Assembly: GCA_964413275.1 (NCBI GenBank)
Contig: CAYPSO010000007.1
Coordinates: 10,844 to 74,843, forward strand
Direction of reading: 5' to 3'
DNA from: JAABRE01 sp964413275
GTDB lineage: Bacteria; Cyanobacteriota; Cyanobacteriia; Cyanobacteriales; JAABRE01
DNA: 64,000 nt
Shown here: positions 52,010-60,757 of the stretch, in pieces
Layout of the letters: every line of letters starts with the position of its first letter
How positions within the stretch are numbered: the first letter of the stretch is position 1
Translations under genes and position numbers: made by a program
The notes under the pieces: model-generated
Database searches by the model: none
What the model saw: the letters and a program-made list of their open reading frames with translations, nothing else
Told to the model about the DNA's origin: nothing

Positions 52010-52306
52010 ATGGCTAACATAACCTTTGTCAAAGAGAATCAAGAAGTATTTGCGGTGGATGGTGATAACTTGAGAGAAAAAGCATTACAAAATGGCATTG
52101 ATTTATATACTCTTAAAGGTAAATTGATCAATTGTGGAGGTTATGGTCAATGTGGTACTTGTATTGTAGAAATAGTCTCAGGTATGGAAAATCTTTCTGA
52201 GAAAACTCCTTTCGAGCAACGTAAATTAAAGAAAAAACCTGAAAACTATCGTTTAGCTTGCCAAACCTTGGTTAATGGGGCGGTTAGTGTAAAAACAAAG
52301 CCATAA
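52010..52306 (+). CDS. [2Fe-2S] ferredoxin, small
   Basis: 98 residues. Cluster ligands NCGGYGQCGTC (C-x5-C-x2-C, ~43-51) and LAC (~85). The Gly-rich loop differs from photosynthetic PetF (C-x4-C-x2-C), placing it with the adrenodoxin/cyanobacterial 'ssr3184-like' group, as I recall. A good ribosome site (AAGGAGAACTA) precedes ATG. psbM follows 110 bp later on the same strand. Confidence 0.88.
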   Translation: MANITFVKENQEVFAVDGDNLREKALQNGIDLYTLKGKLINCGGYGQCGTCIVEIVSGMENLSEKTPFEQRKLKKKPENYRLACQTLVNGAVSVKTKP

Positions 52307-52416
52307 TACAGAAGATGGGTAAAAGAATAGCTTCATGGCTATCAACCCATAACATAAGAGTGATCTAATGATATTCTAATAGTTGTTGTCTATTTTAATA
52401 ATGAAGGTACTTTTTT

Positions 52417-52524
52417 ATGCAGGTTAACGATCTTGGATTTATAGCAACTATTCTTTTTGTGTTAGTGCCAACAGTATTTTTACTTATTTTGTACATCCAA
52501 ACATCAAAAAGTCAAAGTGAATAA
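52417..52524 (+). CDS. psbM: photosystem II reaction centre protein M
   Basis: 35 residues, a single membrane helix protein at the PSII dimer interface. The sequence MQVNDLGFIATILFVLVPTV and the end LLILYIQTSKSQSE match PsbM closely. Too short for routine ORF calls, but the match over the whole length is convincing. A strong terminator follows 30 bp downstream. Confidence 0.95.
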   Translation: MQVNDLGFIATILFVLVPTVFLLILYIQTSKSQSE

Positions 52525-52554
52525 TTAATTTTGAAATAAATGCTGTTCAAAAGA

Positions 52555-52606
52555 GGGGAAGTGAGAATAAATAATTATTCTATTTCCCCGATTTTTTGTT
52601 TTTTTA
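52555..52606 (+). terminator. Rho-independent terminator after psbM
   Basis: GGGGAA (52555-52560) pairs with TTCCCC (52584-52589), with an inner GAATAA...TTATTC extension, followed by a T-rich run (52591-52606). Confidence 0.85.
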
Positions 52607-52730
52607 TACACTAATTCTAAAACCGACAAACTGAGATATTTTTAAAAAGGTGCAATTGGTGAGTATTACTTATTAACAAGAATGAATGAAATGACTTTGA
52701 TTAAAAATATTATAAGGATTCATTGTAATT

Positions 52731-53822
52731 TTATAAAAGCTGATTGTTACCAGTAATTTTATCAAAAAAATATACCTTTTCTAAATCTAATTGAATCTTA
52801 ATAATTTCTCCTATGTGACAAGAAAATAATGGAGAAGTGGTTAGATTTAAAATAACATTAGAATTAATTAAACTACACCTAATTAATGTTTCTCTGCCTA
52901 AAGGTTCTATTACTTCAACTTGTGCTGTTAATTTACCTATATTAAATTCTTCTTTTGAATTAATATTTATATTTTCTGGACGAATCCCAATATCTATTTT
53001 TTCTTGATTTATTTTATTTAATTGATTAGCAATTTTTTGATTAATTTTTAAAGCTTGATTTTCGATAATTAGTTCTCCATTTTGATAAAATGCAGGTAAA
53101 ATATTCATAGGAGGATTACCAATAAAACTGGCTACCATGCGATTAGCTGGTTGATTATATATTTCTTGAGGTGAGGCAATTTGTTGAATTTTTCCCTGAT
53201 TTAAAACTACAATTTTATCGGCTAAAGTCATGGCTTCTATTTGATCGTGGGTGACATAAATTGTGGTAATTCTTAACTGTTGATGTAGTTGTTTTAATTC
53301 TGCTCTAGTATCATCCCTTAATTGGGCATCAAGATTGGATAAGGGTTCATCTAATAAAAATACTTGGGGTTGTCTAATAATTGCTCTACCTAAAGCTACC
53401 CTTTGTTGTTGCCCTCCAGATAATTGTTTGGGTTTTCTTTTGAGTAAATGTTCAATGGAAAGCGATCGCCCGACGGTTTCTACTTTTTTATTAATAATTT
53501 CTCGATTTTCTTGGCGCATTTTTAGTCCAAAAGCGAGATTTTCTGCCACGCTCATATGAGGATAAAGGGCGTAGTTTTGAAATACCATAGCTACATCTCG
53601 TTGACGAGCAGGGATATTATTTACTAAAGTATCGCCGAAATAAATATTACCGCTACTAACAGTTTGTAAACCAGCAATAGTCCGAAGAATGGTAGATTTT
53701 CCGCAGCCCGAAGGGCCAACTAAAACCCAAAATTGACCATCGGGAATTACAAAACTAATATTTTCAATGGCATTAATACTACCAAATTTTCTGGTTAGTC
53801 CTTCTAATTTAACTTTTGCCAT
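52731..53822 (-). CDS. ABC transporter ATPase, MalK/UgpC-type
   Basis: 363 residues. Walker A GPSGCGKST (~37-45), Q-loop FQNYALYPHM, signature LSGGQQQRVALGRA (~134-147), Walker B VFLLDEPLSNLD and switch His in YVTHDQIEAM. The C-terminal ~120 residues (from ~240) are the TOBE/MalK regulatory domain with IGIRPENINI. It energises uptake of sugars or glycerol derivatives; compatible-solute uptake (ggt-like) is possible in cyanobacteria. No permease or binding protein is adjacent, so it probably serves a system encoded elsewhere. Confidence 0.9.
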   Translation of the reverse strand: MAKVKLEGLTRKFGSINAIENISFVIPDGQFWVLVGPSGCGKSTILRTIAGLQTVSSGNIYFGDTLVNNIPARQRDVAMVFQNYALYPHMSVAENLAFGLKMRQENREIINKKVETVGRSLSIEHLLKRKPKQLSGGQQQRVALGRAIIRQPQVFLLDEPLSNLDAQLRDDTRAELKQLHQQLRITTIYVTHDQIEAMTLADKIVVLNQGKIQQIASPQEIYNQPANRMVASFIGNPPMNILPAFYQNGELIIENQALKINQKIANQLNKINQEKIDIGIRPENININSKEEFNIGKLTAQVEVIEPLGRETLIRCSLINSNVILNLTTSPLFSCHIGEIIKIQLDLEKVYFFDKITGNNQLL

Positions 53823-53836
53823 GTTTTAATTTATAA

Positions 53837-54469
53837 TTAATAATTATTTTTAATCCATTGACGAAATTGTTTTAAGGTTGCAGTTTCTCCTATTTCTAGG
53901 TTTTTCTTGATTAACTCAGGTACAATCTCTAAATTTAGCCAAGGAAAAGTAAGACTTTGCTCTGATTTTTCGTAATTATATTTATCTGCTGTTAAGAGAA
54001 ATATTGTCAACTTTTCCCCATTAAATTGCCAAATTTCAGGAATTTTCATTGCTCCATAAATCGGTAATTTATTTAAAGAACTACTGGTTATATCTATTTC
54101 TAAAACCAAATCAGGAGGAGGGTCTAAATTAAGATCGATATTTTGTTTATTTCTTACTAAAGGTTCGTTCTTCAAATAATAACATGAATCTGGTTCTACA
54201 CCTCTTTGTTCTCCATCTAGTTTTAAGGTTAAAGAACCAAATTTTTTTAAATTAAGATTTAATTCATCTGCTATTACTCTAATTAAATCATCAATAAAGC
54301 GATTATTATTTTCATGTTCGCCTAAGGGACTCATAACTTCTAATTGTCCTTGGAAATAACTTAAGCGACTTGCTCTTTTATTTCCTAATTCTTCGAGCAA
54401 TTTATTAAAAGTTTCCCAACTAATATTATCTAATAATACCCTGTTTTCGGCTTTTTCTTTTATTAACAT
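53837..54469 (-). CDS. Uma2-family (DUF820) PD-(D/E)XK nuclease-like protein
   Basis: About 210 residues from Met at 54469 (MLIKEKAENRVLLDNIS); an upstream Met at 54499 adds ten. Family core: ISWETFNKLLEELGNKRASR, GVEPDSCYYLKNEP (~82-95) and PPPDLVLEIDITSSSLNKLP (~107-126). Second member in the window; it differs from the 6487-7113 copy in most positions, so they are old paralogues. It lies 14 bp upstream of the ABC ATPase gene in the same direction. Confidence 0.82.
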   Translation of the reverse strand: MLIKEKAENRVLLDNISWETFNKLLEELGNKRASRLSYFQGQLEVMSPLGEHENNNRFIDDLIRVIADELNLNLKKFGSLTLKLDGEQRGVEPDSCYYLKNEPLVRNKQNIDLNLDPPPDLVLEIDITSSSLNKLPIYGAMKIPEIWQFNGEKLTIFLLTADKYNYEKSEQSLTFPWLNLEIVPELIKKNLEIGETATLKQFRQWIKNNY

Positions 54470-54551
54470 TAGTTTCGTATTTAAAATTATTAAATTCAAA
54501 TTTATTTATTAGTAAATAAAATTATTACCAATAAATTAAATTTCTGACAGC

Positions 54552-55541
54552 TTATGTCCAACGACGAAAAAAAGTAGTTTCTTGCCATGTTTGGGCAGTA
54601 AGTTTTTCAATTTCTGCTAATTGCTTTTGGGTTAAAGGCTGAAATTGTTGAGCAACTCTAACATTGCTTTCTAACTGAGCTACATTTTCAGCAGCAATAA
54701 TACAACTGTGAACACCTGATAAAGACAAAACATATCCCATGGCTTGCTCCATGCCTGTTAAGACTCCTTTTTGAAGTAATTTTCCATAGGCAGGTATTTT
54801 CATAGTAACTACTCCGACATTCTCTTGTTGAGCCACAGGAAGCACAGTAGGAGCAAAGGGGCGAGGATGGTGACTATCGGCGGCATTTAAAGAAATTAAG
54901 GTCATATCGAAAGGATAACGTTTTAATGCTTCGGCTATGACATCTGGCTCATGATGTCCAGTAATACCAGAAAAACGAATAATTTTTTGTTCTTTAGCTT
55001 CTTCTATGGCTTTAGCAGCACCATTATTACTAAATATTTGCTCTAATTCTTCTGTAAAGGAAATATGATGAAGTTGCCAAATATCCAAATAATCTGTTTT
55101 AAGTTTTTTCAGGGATTGCTCTAATTCTCTCCAAGCATTATCTCGATCTAGTTTAGCCGTTTTGCTGGCAATAATGACCTGTTGACGATAAGGTTGTAAT
55201 GCTTGTCCTAAATACTCTTCAGATGGCCCGTAACTAGCTGCCGTATCAAAATAGCGTATTCCCAAATTAATAGCTGCCTCAATAAGAGCATAGGATTCTG
55301 CGGCTTTTCCCGGATGAGATAAAGGAGTTTGCCCTGCACCTCCTAAACCCAAAACAGGCAAAGAAAGCCCAGTTTTACCTAAAATTCTTTCAGGCATAGG
55401 ATTCGTTGGTGCAGCGACGGAAGCTAATTCAGTTAATGATTTTTTACCACAAGCAACTGTTGTTGCCATTGTGATTCCTGCTAGGAGTAAGTTTCGTCTG
55501 CTAATTGAGAAGTTATTATTAGCCATTAATTTTAACCTCAA
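54552..55541 (-). CDS. aldo/keto reductase with Tat-type lipoprotein signal
   Basis: 329 residues; Met6 (55526) is an alternative start. The N-terminus has a twin-arginine motif (SISRRNLLLAG) and a lipobox-like VACG (Cys ~31), so a folded lipoprotein is exported. The AKR barrel follows: LGKTGLSLPVLGLGGAG (~54-70), DTAASYGPSEEYLGQAL (~97-113, with catalytic Asp and Tyr), LDIWQLHHIS (~151-160) and RFSGITGHH. Substrate unknown. The C-terminus is typical (TFFRRW). An exported AKR is unusual because it needs NADPH. Confidence 0.85.
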   Translation of the reverse strand: MRLKLMANNNFSISRRNLLLAGITMATTVACGKKSLTELASVAAPTNPMPERILGKTGLSLPVLGLGGAGQTPLSHPGKAAESYALIEAAINLGIRYFDTAASYGPSEEYLGQALQPYRQQVIIASKTAKLDRDNAWRELEQSLKKLKTDYLDIWQLHHISFTEELEQIFSNNGAAKAIEEAKEQKIIRFSGITGHHEPDVIAEALKRYPFDMTLISLNAADSHHPRPFAPTVLPVAQQENVGVVTMKIPAYGKLLQKGVLTGMEQAMGYVLSLSGVHSCIIAAENVAQLESNVRVAQQFQPLTQKQLAEIEKLTAQTWQETTFFRRWT

Positions 55542-55676
55542 GTTAACTACTATCTAGCTTAATGTTAGTTCAAAGTTCCAGTTGCTTTGAATGTTGTGGA
55601 TGTCATGATTTTTTCTTCCTATTTTTACAAAACTTAACAATAATTTAGACATTGATTATTTTTGAAACAAGTAAGA

Positions 55677-56129
55677 TTAGTTTTTTTGCTTAATAAATTT
55701 CATTTCTCCTTGAAACTCTCCATTAGTCTCAACTCCTGTAGGAAGCCAGCCTAAGTGAAGATAGAAACCATACGCTCTCAAATTGGGATCGTTGCCCGTT
55801 AGCAACCAAATTTCTTTACTTCCCTGAAGCCATAACCAATCCTCAGCACATTTGATTAAAGCTCGTCCTAAACCCCGATTTTCAAAGGCGGGAAGGACAA
55901 AAATGCCAAAAATTGTATTTTGAGTGGCATCGGCAATAGAGAAAGCAACAGATTGTTCCTTAATTTCAGCAATCCAGGCACGACAATTCTTTTCTAGCAT
56001 CGCTGCTACAGATTCTGGAGTAAGGCCCAGTTGAGCAATCTCTTCACGGGATTGGTGATTTTCTTTGACACTGGTTCTAATCTCAAAGAGAGTTTCAATA
56101 TCTTTTGATTCGGCAACTCGGATATTCAT
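55677..56129 (-). CDS. GNAT-family N-acetyltransferase
   Basis: 150 residues. Acetyl-CoA-binding motif FVLPAFENRGLGRALIKCAEDWLW (~77-100) with R-x2-G-x-G/A (NRGLGRA), plus SKEIWLLTGND...AYGFYLHLGW (~104-128). Substrate unknown. Single gene on the minus strand. Confidence 0.85.
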   Translation of the reverse strand: MNIRVAESKDIETLFEIRTSVKENHQSREEIAQLGLTPESVAAMLEKNCRAWIAEIKEQSVAFSIADATQNTIFGIFVLPAFENRGLGRALIKCAEDWLWLQGSKEIWLLTGNDPNLRAYGFYLHLGWLPTGVETNGEFQGEMKFIKQKN

Positions 56130-56190
56130 TTGTTTTTTCTCTCATAGCTATAACTTTTGTATGGTAAGGATGAGATTATTTCGTCCTTAC

Positions 56191-56886
56191 CTATATTTCT
56201 AATTTTCTCAGAGCATCCCAATTAGTGACATCTTCTAATAATTCTTCATAACCTTTACTATTAGGATGGAGACCATCAACAGTTAAACAAGAATGTCTCC
56301 ATAATTCACCTCTTCTCATCCATAAATCAAAAATATCTAAATAAGGAATTTCTAATTCTTGACAAAGATGTTTGGTTATTTCTTTATAGTTATATTGATC
56401 GCTATGGTTATAATAAAAGCAATCTAAAAATGGCATTTTTTGCTCATTTACTGGTGTCATTCCCACAAACAATACCGTACACAAATCTTGAGCTTCTTCT
56501 AATAACTTGTGCATTTGCTGTTGAAACAAAGACAAATCAGTAAATAATTTACCATCAGGCCTTCCTAAACGGGCTGAATCGTTAATTCCTACTGATAAAA
56601 TAATCAAATCTGGGTAACGGTTTCTTAATTCTCCCCTCTGACTAAATTCATAGTGCAATCTTTGTAAGACTTGAGTAACCCCATTACCCCTAATACCAAG
56701 ATTATAAATTACATGACCCGGACTATCAGCGTGCATCCATTGACGACGAAGACGCTCTACCCATCCTCCCCCAACAGGATCGCCAAAACCATAAACTATG
56801 CTATCTCCTAAAGCTATTATTTTTAAACCAGGATCGCTCTTGAATCTAGTGGGTGTGAATCTAGGAACTGACACTGTATATACCAT
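56191..56886 (-). CDS. SGNH/GDSL hydrolase
   Basis: 231 residues. Block I GDSIVYGFGDP (~27-37, catalytic Ser29), block II NLGIRGNGVTQVL (~62-74), block III SVGINDSARLGR (~97-108), and block V DGLHPNSKGYEEL (~205-217) with the catalytic Asp/His. No signal peptide, so probably cytosolic. Acts as an esterase or lipase on an unknown substrate. Confidence 0.88.
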   Translation of the reverse strand: MVYTVSVPRFTPTRFKSDPGLKIIALGDSIVYGFGDPVGGGWVERLRRQWMHADSPGHVIYNLGIRGNGVTQVLQRLHYEFSQRGELRNRYPDLIILSVGINDSARLGRPDGKLFTDLSLFQQQMHKLLEEAQDLCTVLFVGMTPVNEQKMPFLDCFYYNHSDQYNYKEITKHLCQELEIPYLDIFDLWMRRGELWRHSCLTVDGLHPNSKGYEELLEDVTNWDALRKLEI

Positions 56887-57008
56887 ATTATTGTATTTTT
56901 AAAACTTTAATTAAAATTAAATGTTAGAGAATCTGTACTTAAATATACACAAAAAGAGGAGCGATCGCTCAAAATTCCTATAGTTATTGTAATATTTTTA
57001 ACTCTTGT

Positions 57009-57025
57009 GGTGGGCATTGCCCACC
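57009..57025. repeat. GGTGGGCATTGCCCACC palindrome
   Basis: 17-bp sequence identical to 18243-18259, located 10 bp past the pgi stop codon (minus strand). Likely 3'-end hairpin and member of a dispersed repeat family. Confidence 0.7.
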
Positions 57026-57035
57026 GTAACCTAAT

Positions 57036-58631
57036 TTAAACTTGGTAAGAAACCTTTAAAGTGTTCGGTTTACTACGATCGCCTTCAAGTATAATTCCTC
57101 GTTGATTAAATGCTAAATGTCTTAAAATTTTATAAACTATTTCAATCTCCTCCCTAATATCAGCCTGAGAGGCTAATTCATCTATAGTTATGGCAGAGCT
57201 ACTATTTTTCAAAGCTGTTACTAATTTATTTTGTAAAGCTAAAATAGAGGCCGCAGCTTTTTTTCCGGCTTCTACTCCGGGTTGGTGATAAGCATTAATA
57301 TTAACTAAGGAAGCATATATACTAACTGCTCTTTCATATAAGGCAATTAAAGCTCCTACGGTGGTAGGATTCACTTCAGGAATGGTTACAGTTACCGATT
57401 CTCTACCGTTTTCATATAAAGCTTGACGAGTTCCCTGTAATAACCCAGAAATATAGTCTCCCGATGTTACTCCTGATTCTACTTCGATGGAGTTGCCTTG
57501 TCTATCTTTCAAGACTTCAATGAAAGTTACAAAAAAGTTGGCTACTCCTTCTCTAAGTTGTTGCACATAGGCGTGTTGGTCGGTACTTCCTTTATTTCCA
57601 TAAACCGCAATACCTTGATAAACTGTATTACCGTCCAAATCTTTTTCTTTACCTAAGGATTCCATTACTAATTGCTGAAGATAGCGACTGAAAAGCAATA
57701 AACTGTCTTTGTAGGGTAAAACTACCATATCTTTTTCCCCTTTACCATTAGTGGCATAGTACCAAGCCAAAGCGAGTAAAGCAGCAGGATTATTTTTCAA
57801 ATCAGCTTTGCGGGTAGCCTCATCCATGATTTTTGCTCCCTCTAACATAGCCCTAATATTAATCCCTTGTAGGGCTGCGGGTAATAAACCAACGGCGGAT
57901 AGTTCTGAGGTGCGCCCTCCTACCCAATCATACATGGGAAAAATTGCCGACCATTTTTCGGCTTTAGCTATAGCTTCTAATTTACTATTCATATCCATGC
58001 CTGTAACAGCGACGGCACGGGAAGCGAAATCAACGTTATGGATTTGATAAAATTTTTGTACCTCTAACATCCCATTACGGGTTTCTGGTGTACCTCCCGA
58101 TTTAGAGATAACTAATACAAGGGTAGTATTTAAACGTTTTTCTACCTCAGCCAAAGTTTTATCAATTCCTGTGGGATCTGTATTATCAATAAAATGAATA
58201 TTTAAGGGGGGATTATTTTTGACTAAAGCTTCAGCGACAAATTGAGGGCCTAAAGCCGAGCCACCAATACCAATGGAAAGAATATCTGTAAATTTATTAC
58301 CTCCGTTGGGAGAAATTGCTCCGCTAATTATTTTTTGACTGAAGCTTTCTATATCATTTATGCTTTTGATAATATCCTGCTTCATTTCGGCTTCAGGAGC
58401 TAATTCGGGATTCCTTAACCAATAATGACCTACCATCCGATTTTCATCTGGATTTGCGATCGCACCTGCTTCTAAGGCTTGTAAATCGGCAAAGGCTCGG
58501 TCAAATTTCGGCTTCATTTCGGCTACAAATTCCTCAGTAAAGCCAATACGACTTATATCCAGATAGAATTCTAGTTCTTTGTCGTAATATAACCAATCTT
58601 GATAGCGTTGCCACAATTGCTCTTTATTCAT
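57036..58631 (-). CDS. pgi: glucose-6-phosphate isomerase
   Basis: 531 residues. Converts glucose-6-phosphate and fructose-6-phosphate. Visible: SIGIGGSALGPQFVAEAL (~114-131), FIDNTDPTG, LVISKSGGTPETRNG (~172-186), DWVGGRTSELSAVGLLP (~238-254) and STDQHAYVQQLREG (~345-358). A C-terminal extension of ~60 residues beyond the catalytic part is normal for cyanobacterial Pgi. Single gene. Confidence 0.96.
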   Translation of the reverse strand: MNKEQLWQRYQDWLYYDKELEFYLDISRIGFTEEFVAEMKPKFDRAFADLQALEAGAIANPDENRMVGHYWLRNPELAPEAEMKQDIIKSINDIESFSQKIISGAISPNGGNKFTDILSIGIGGSALGPQFVAEALVKNNPPLNIHFIDNTDPTGIDKTLAEVEKRLNTTLVLVISKSGGTPETRNGMLEVQKFYQIHNVDFASRAVAVTGMDMNSKLEAIAKAEKWSAIFPMYDWVGGRTSELSAVGLLPAALQGINIRAMLEGAKIMDEATRKADLKNNPAALLALAWYYATNGKGEKDMVVLPYKDSLLLFSRYLQQLVMESLGKEKDLDGNTVYQGIAVYGNKGSTDQHAYVQQLREGVANFFVTFIEVLKDRQGNSIEVESGVTSGDYISGLLQGTRQALYENGRESVTVTIPEVNPTTVGALIALYERAVSIYASLVNINAYHQPGVEAGKKAAASILALQNKLVTALKNSSSAITIDELASQADIREEIEIVYKILRHLAFNQRGIILEGDRSKPNTLKVSYQV

Positions 58632-58993
58632 AACTGACTCTTTTATTTAATTTACTAAATTTTAGGTTACGTCTTTATAGGTCACATTGGTGTGTTATAT
58701 GTACATTTCAACACTATAAGCTAAACAAAGAACCAAACTCGCAAAAAATGATTATGTTCAGATGAGTTTAGCTTTTATTGCCATAAATATATCGTCAAAA
58801 AAAATAATTAATCTCAGAAATAAGCTATAAATAAGAAAATGATGTTATGATGGAGATCGAGAATCAACAGATTAACGATTAGATTAAGTTTGTATTCAGT
58901 ATCGAAGGTTTTTCCGTAAAGTATTGAGCTATTTCTTTTCCAATAATCCTGTCTCTCTAAACATAACACTCATTGAGCAGACAATTCAGAATC
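58632..58993. other. 362-bp upstream region of the RRM protein gene
   Basis: Divergent promoter space of pgi and rbp. No coding frame or terminator. The long AT-rich leader before rbp agrees with the structured leaders reported for cold-induced rbp genes; this link is inference. Confidence 0.5.
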
Positions 58994-59293
58994 ATGTCAA
59001 TTTACGTAGGCAATTTATCTTACCAAGTTAGTCAAGAAGACTTAAGCGAAGTTTTTACCGAGTATGGAACCGTTAAACGGGTTCATGTTCCTACAGATCG
59101 CGAAACAGGGCGTATGCGCGGTTTTGCTTTTGTTGAAATGGAATCAGAAGCAGACGAAGATAAAGCAATCGAGGCTCTTGACGGAGCAGAATGGATGGAT
59201 CGCGAGTTAAAAGTTAACAAAGCTAAACCTCGTGAAAACAGAAGTTCCTTTGGTGGTGGTGGCGGCGGTGGCCGTAGAAATAGCCGCTTCTAA
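58994..59293 (+). CDS. rbp: RNA-binding protein with RRM domain (Rbp)
   Basis: 99 residues from ATG 58994. RNP-2 IYVGNLSY (~3-10) and RNP-1 RGFAFVEM (~42-49) are intact. A Gly-rich tail (GGGGGGGRRNS) follows, as in cold-induced cyanobacterial Rbp proteins. It probably binds mRNA; recent work ties such proteins to mRNA localisation near thylakoids. A perfect hairpin-T terminator follows. Confidence 0.93.
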   Translation: MSIYVGNLSYQVSQEDLSEVFTEYGTVKRVHVPTDRETGRMRGFAFVEMESEADEDKAIEALDGAEWMDRELKVNKAKPRENRSSFGGGGGGGRRNSRF

Positions 59294-59332
59294 ATCTTGA
59301 GGTTGAATTTCTAATTCAATCAAAATCATTGA

Positions 59333-59366
59333 AATCATTCTCGCCAAGCTAGAATGATTTTTTTTG
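59333..59366 (+). terminator. Rho-independent terminator after rbp
   Basis: AATCATTCT (59333-59341) pairs perfectly with AGAATGATT (59351-59359), loop 9 nt, followed by a T-run (to 59366). Confidence 0.9.
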
Positions 59367-59396
59367 TGATTATAGATTTTGGCAAATTTTATTTTA

Positions 59397-60044
59397 TCAC
59401 AGTAAATTTTCTTTAAAGGCAAAACTAACTAATTCTGCTCGGTTATTAGTATTTGTTTTCTTGAATAAACTACTGACATATTTTTCTATAGTACGTGGAC
59501 TCAGATAAAGATGCTCTCCAATTTCTATATTAGAAAGTCCTTGAGTTAATAATTTTAATACTTGTTTCTCCCTTTCACTAAAATTCAAATCTTTTAATAA
59601 TTTATTTGAATCTAAATTAGGAGATTTTTTGCCATTTTGTTGTTGAGAAAATAATAACTCAGATTGGATCATTTGCGATCGCTCTAAAAGATTACGAATT
59701 ACTGCGAGTAATTCTTGAATTTCAAAAGGTTTTGGCAAATAAACATCACAACCAGCTTGATAACCTAGAATCCTTTCTTCTGTGTTATTTCTATGGGTTA
59801 AAAATATTACAGGTAATAATCTAAATTCAGGGCGTTGACGAATATTTTTAATTAAATCATAACCATCTTTTTTGGGCATTTTTATGTCAGAAATAAATAA
59901 ATGGGGACGACAATTCTCTAGTAAATCTAAAGCTTGTTGTCCATTTTCAGCCGCAATTACTTCATAACCAGCAATTTTTAAATAATCAGTAATAACTAAA
60001 CGTAAACTTCGATCGTCATCAGCAATTAAAATTAATAAAGACAT
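59397..60044 (-). CDS. NarL/FixJ-family response regulator
   Basis: 215 residues. Receiver: ADDD (8-11), phospho-Asp53 in LFISDIKMPKKDG, Thr in IFLTHRN, Lys in YLPKPFEIQEL. LuxR-type HTH at ~150-210: NFSEREKQVLKLLTQGLSN, then IGEHLYLSPRTIEKYVSSLF. No cognate kinase adjoins it (orphan). The 6-bp spacing to tsaB upstream on the same strand suggests co-transcription. Confidence 0.92.
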   Translation of the reverse strand: MSLLILIADDDRSLRLVITDYLKIAGYEVIAAENGQQALDLLENCRPHLFISDIKMPKKDGYDLIKNIRQRPEFRLLPVIFLTHRNNTEERILGYQAGCDVYLPKPFEIQELLAVIRNLLERSQMIQSELLFSQQQNGKKSPNLDSNKLLKDLNFSEREKQVLKLLTQGLSNIEIGEHLYLSPRTIEKYVSSLFKKTNTNNRAELVSFAFKENLL

Positions 60045-60050
60045 GGTATT

Positions 60051-60665
60051 TCAATTAACTGGCTGTTGACCATAAAAGGGTAAAGCTTCCCACCATTGAG
60101 TTATTTGTTCCTGTTGCCATTGTATCCAAGCTAATTCCAAAATACTATTCACACTATAACCTAAACTTGCTGAAGCCTCGGTTAGATGATAGTTTTTGTG
60201 CCAATTATCCAAGGTTTTTTGCCAAGTTTCAGGTGTTATGGTTGTTTCTGGGAAACTAACTTCGATATTATTTACTGATACTTCATAAATACCAACAAAT
60301 AATTGTCCTCGCCGAGCAGTCATTTGTACAGCAATTGTACCCTGGATTTGTTTTGACCAAGCAATAGCAGCTAAAGTAGAAATAGCAAAAACGGGAATAT
60401 TTAACTGTTGCCCAAGGGTTCGAGCAGTTACCATACCTATTCTAGTACCAGTGAAACCTCCTGGCCCTTTTGCTACAGCAATTAAAGCCAAATCTTGCCA
60501 AGTTAAGGGGTAAACAAATTTAGTTAAATATTCATGGAGATAACTAGATAAATCATAACCTAAATTCCATACTTGAGTACGAGAATCATCAACACAATTA
60601 CTAATAGCTAAACCTAATTCTTTGGTAGTGGTATGAATTCCTAAACCATAACTTTTTTTACTCAT
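60051..60665 (-). CDS. tsaB: tRNA threonylcarbamoyladenosine biosynthesis protein TsaB
   Basis: 204 residues. ASKHA-fold partner of TsaD in making t6A37 in ANN-decoding tRNAs. Visible: GLGIHTTTKELGLAI (~7-21), GPGGFTGTRIGMVTARTLGQ (~69-88), and FAISTLAAIAW (~97-107). Slightly shorter than the E. coli protein, with a divergent C-terminal half, as usual. Upstream of the orphan response regulator. Confidence 0.92.
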   Translation of the reverse strand: MSKKSYGLGIHTTTKELGLAISNCVDDSRTQVWNLGYDLSSYLHEYLTKFVYPLTWQDLALIAVAKGPGGFTGTRIGMVTARTLGQQLNIPVFAISTLAAIAWSKQIQGTIAVQMTARRGQLFVGIYEVSVNNIEVSFPETTITPETWQKTLDNWHKNYHLTEASASLGYSVNSILELAWIQWQQEQITQWWEALPFYGQQPVN

Positions 60666-60757
60666 AAAATTTTTTGAGAGAGTGCATTGTGAGGTGGCAA
60701 ATTATTAAAGTAACATAAATTAAAAATGCAATAATTATAATTTGCCCAGCCTACTAA

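Noticed and set aside
57808..58047. Plus-strand frame antisense to pgi
   Set aside because: pgi is unmistakable on the minus strand; no sign of a separate gene.
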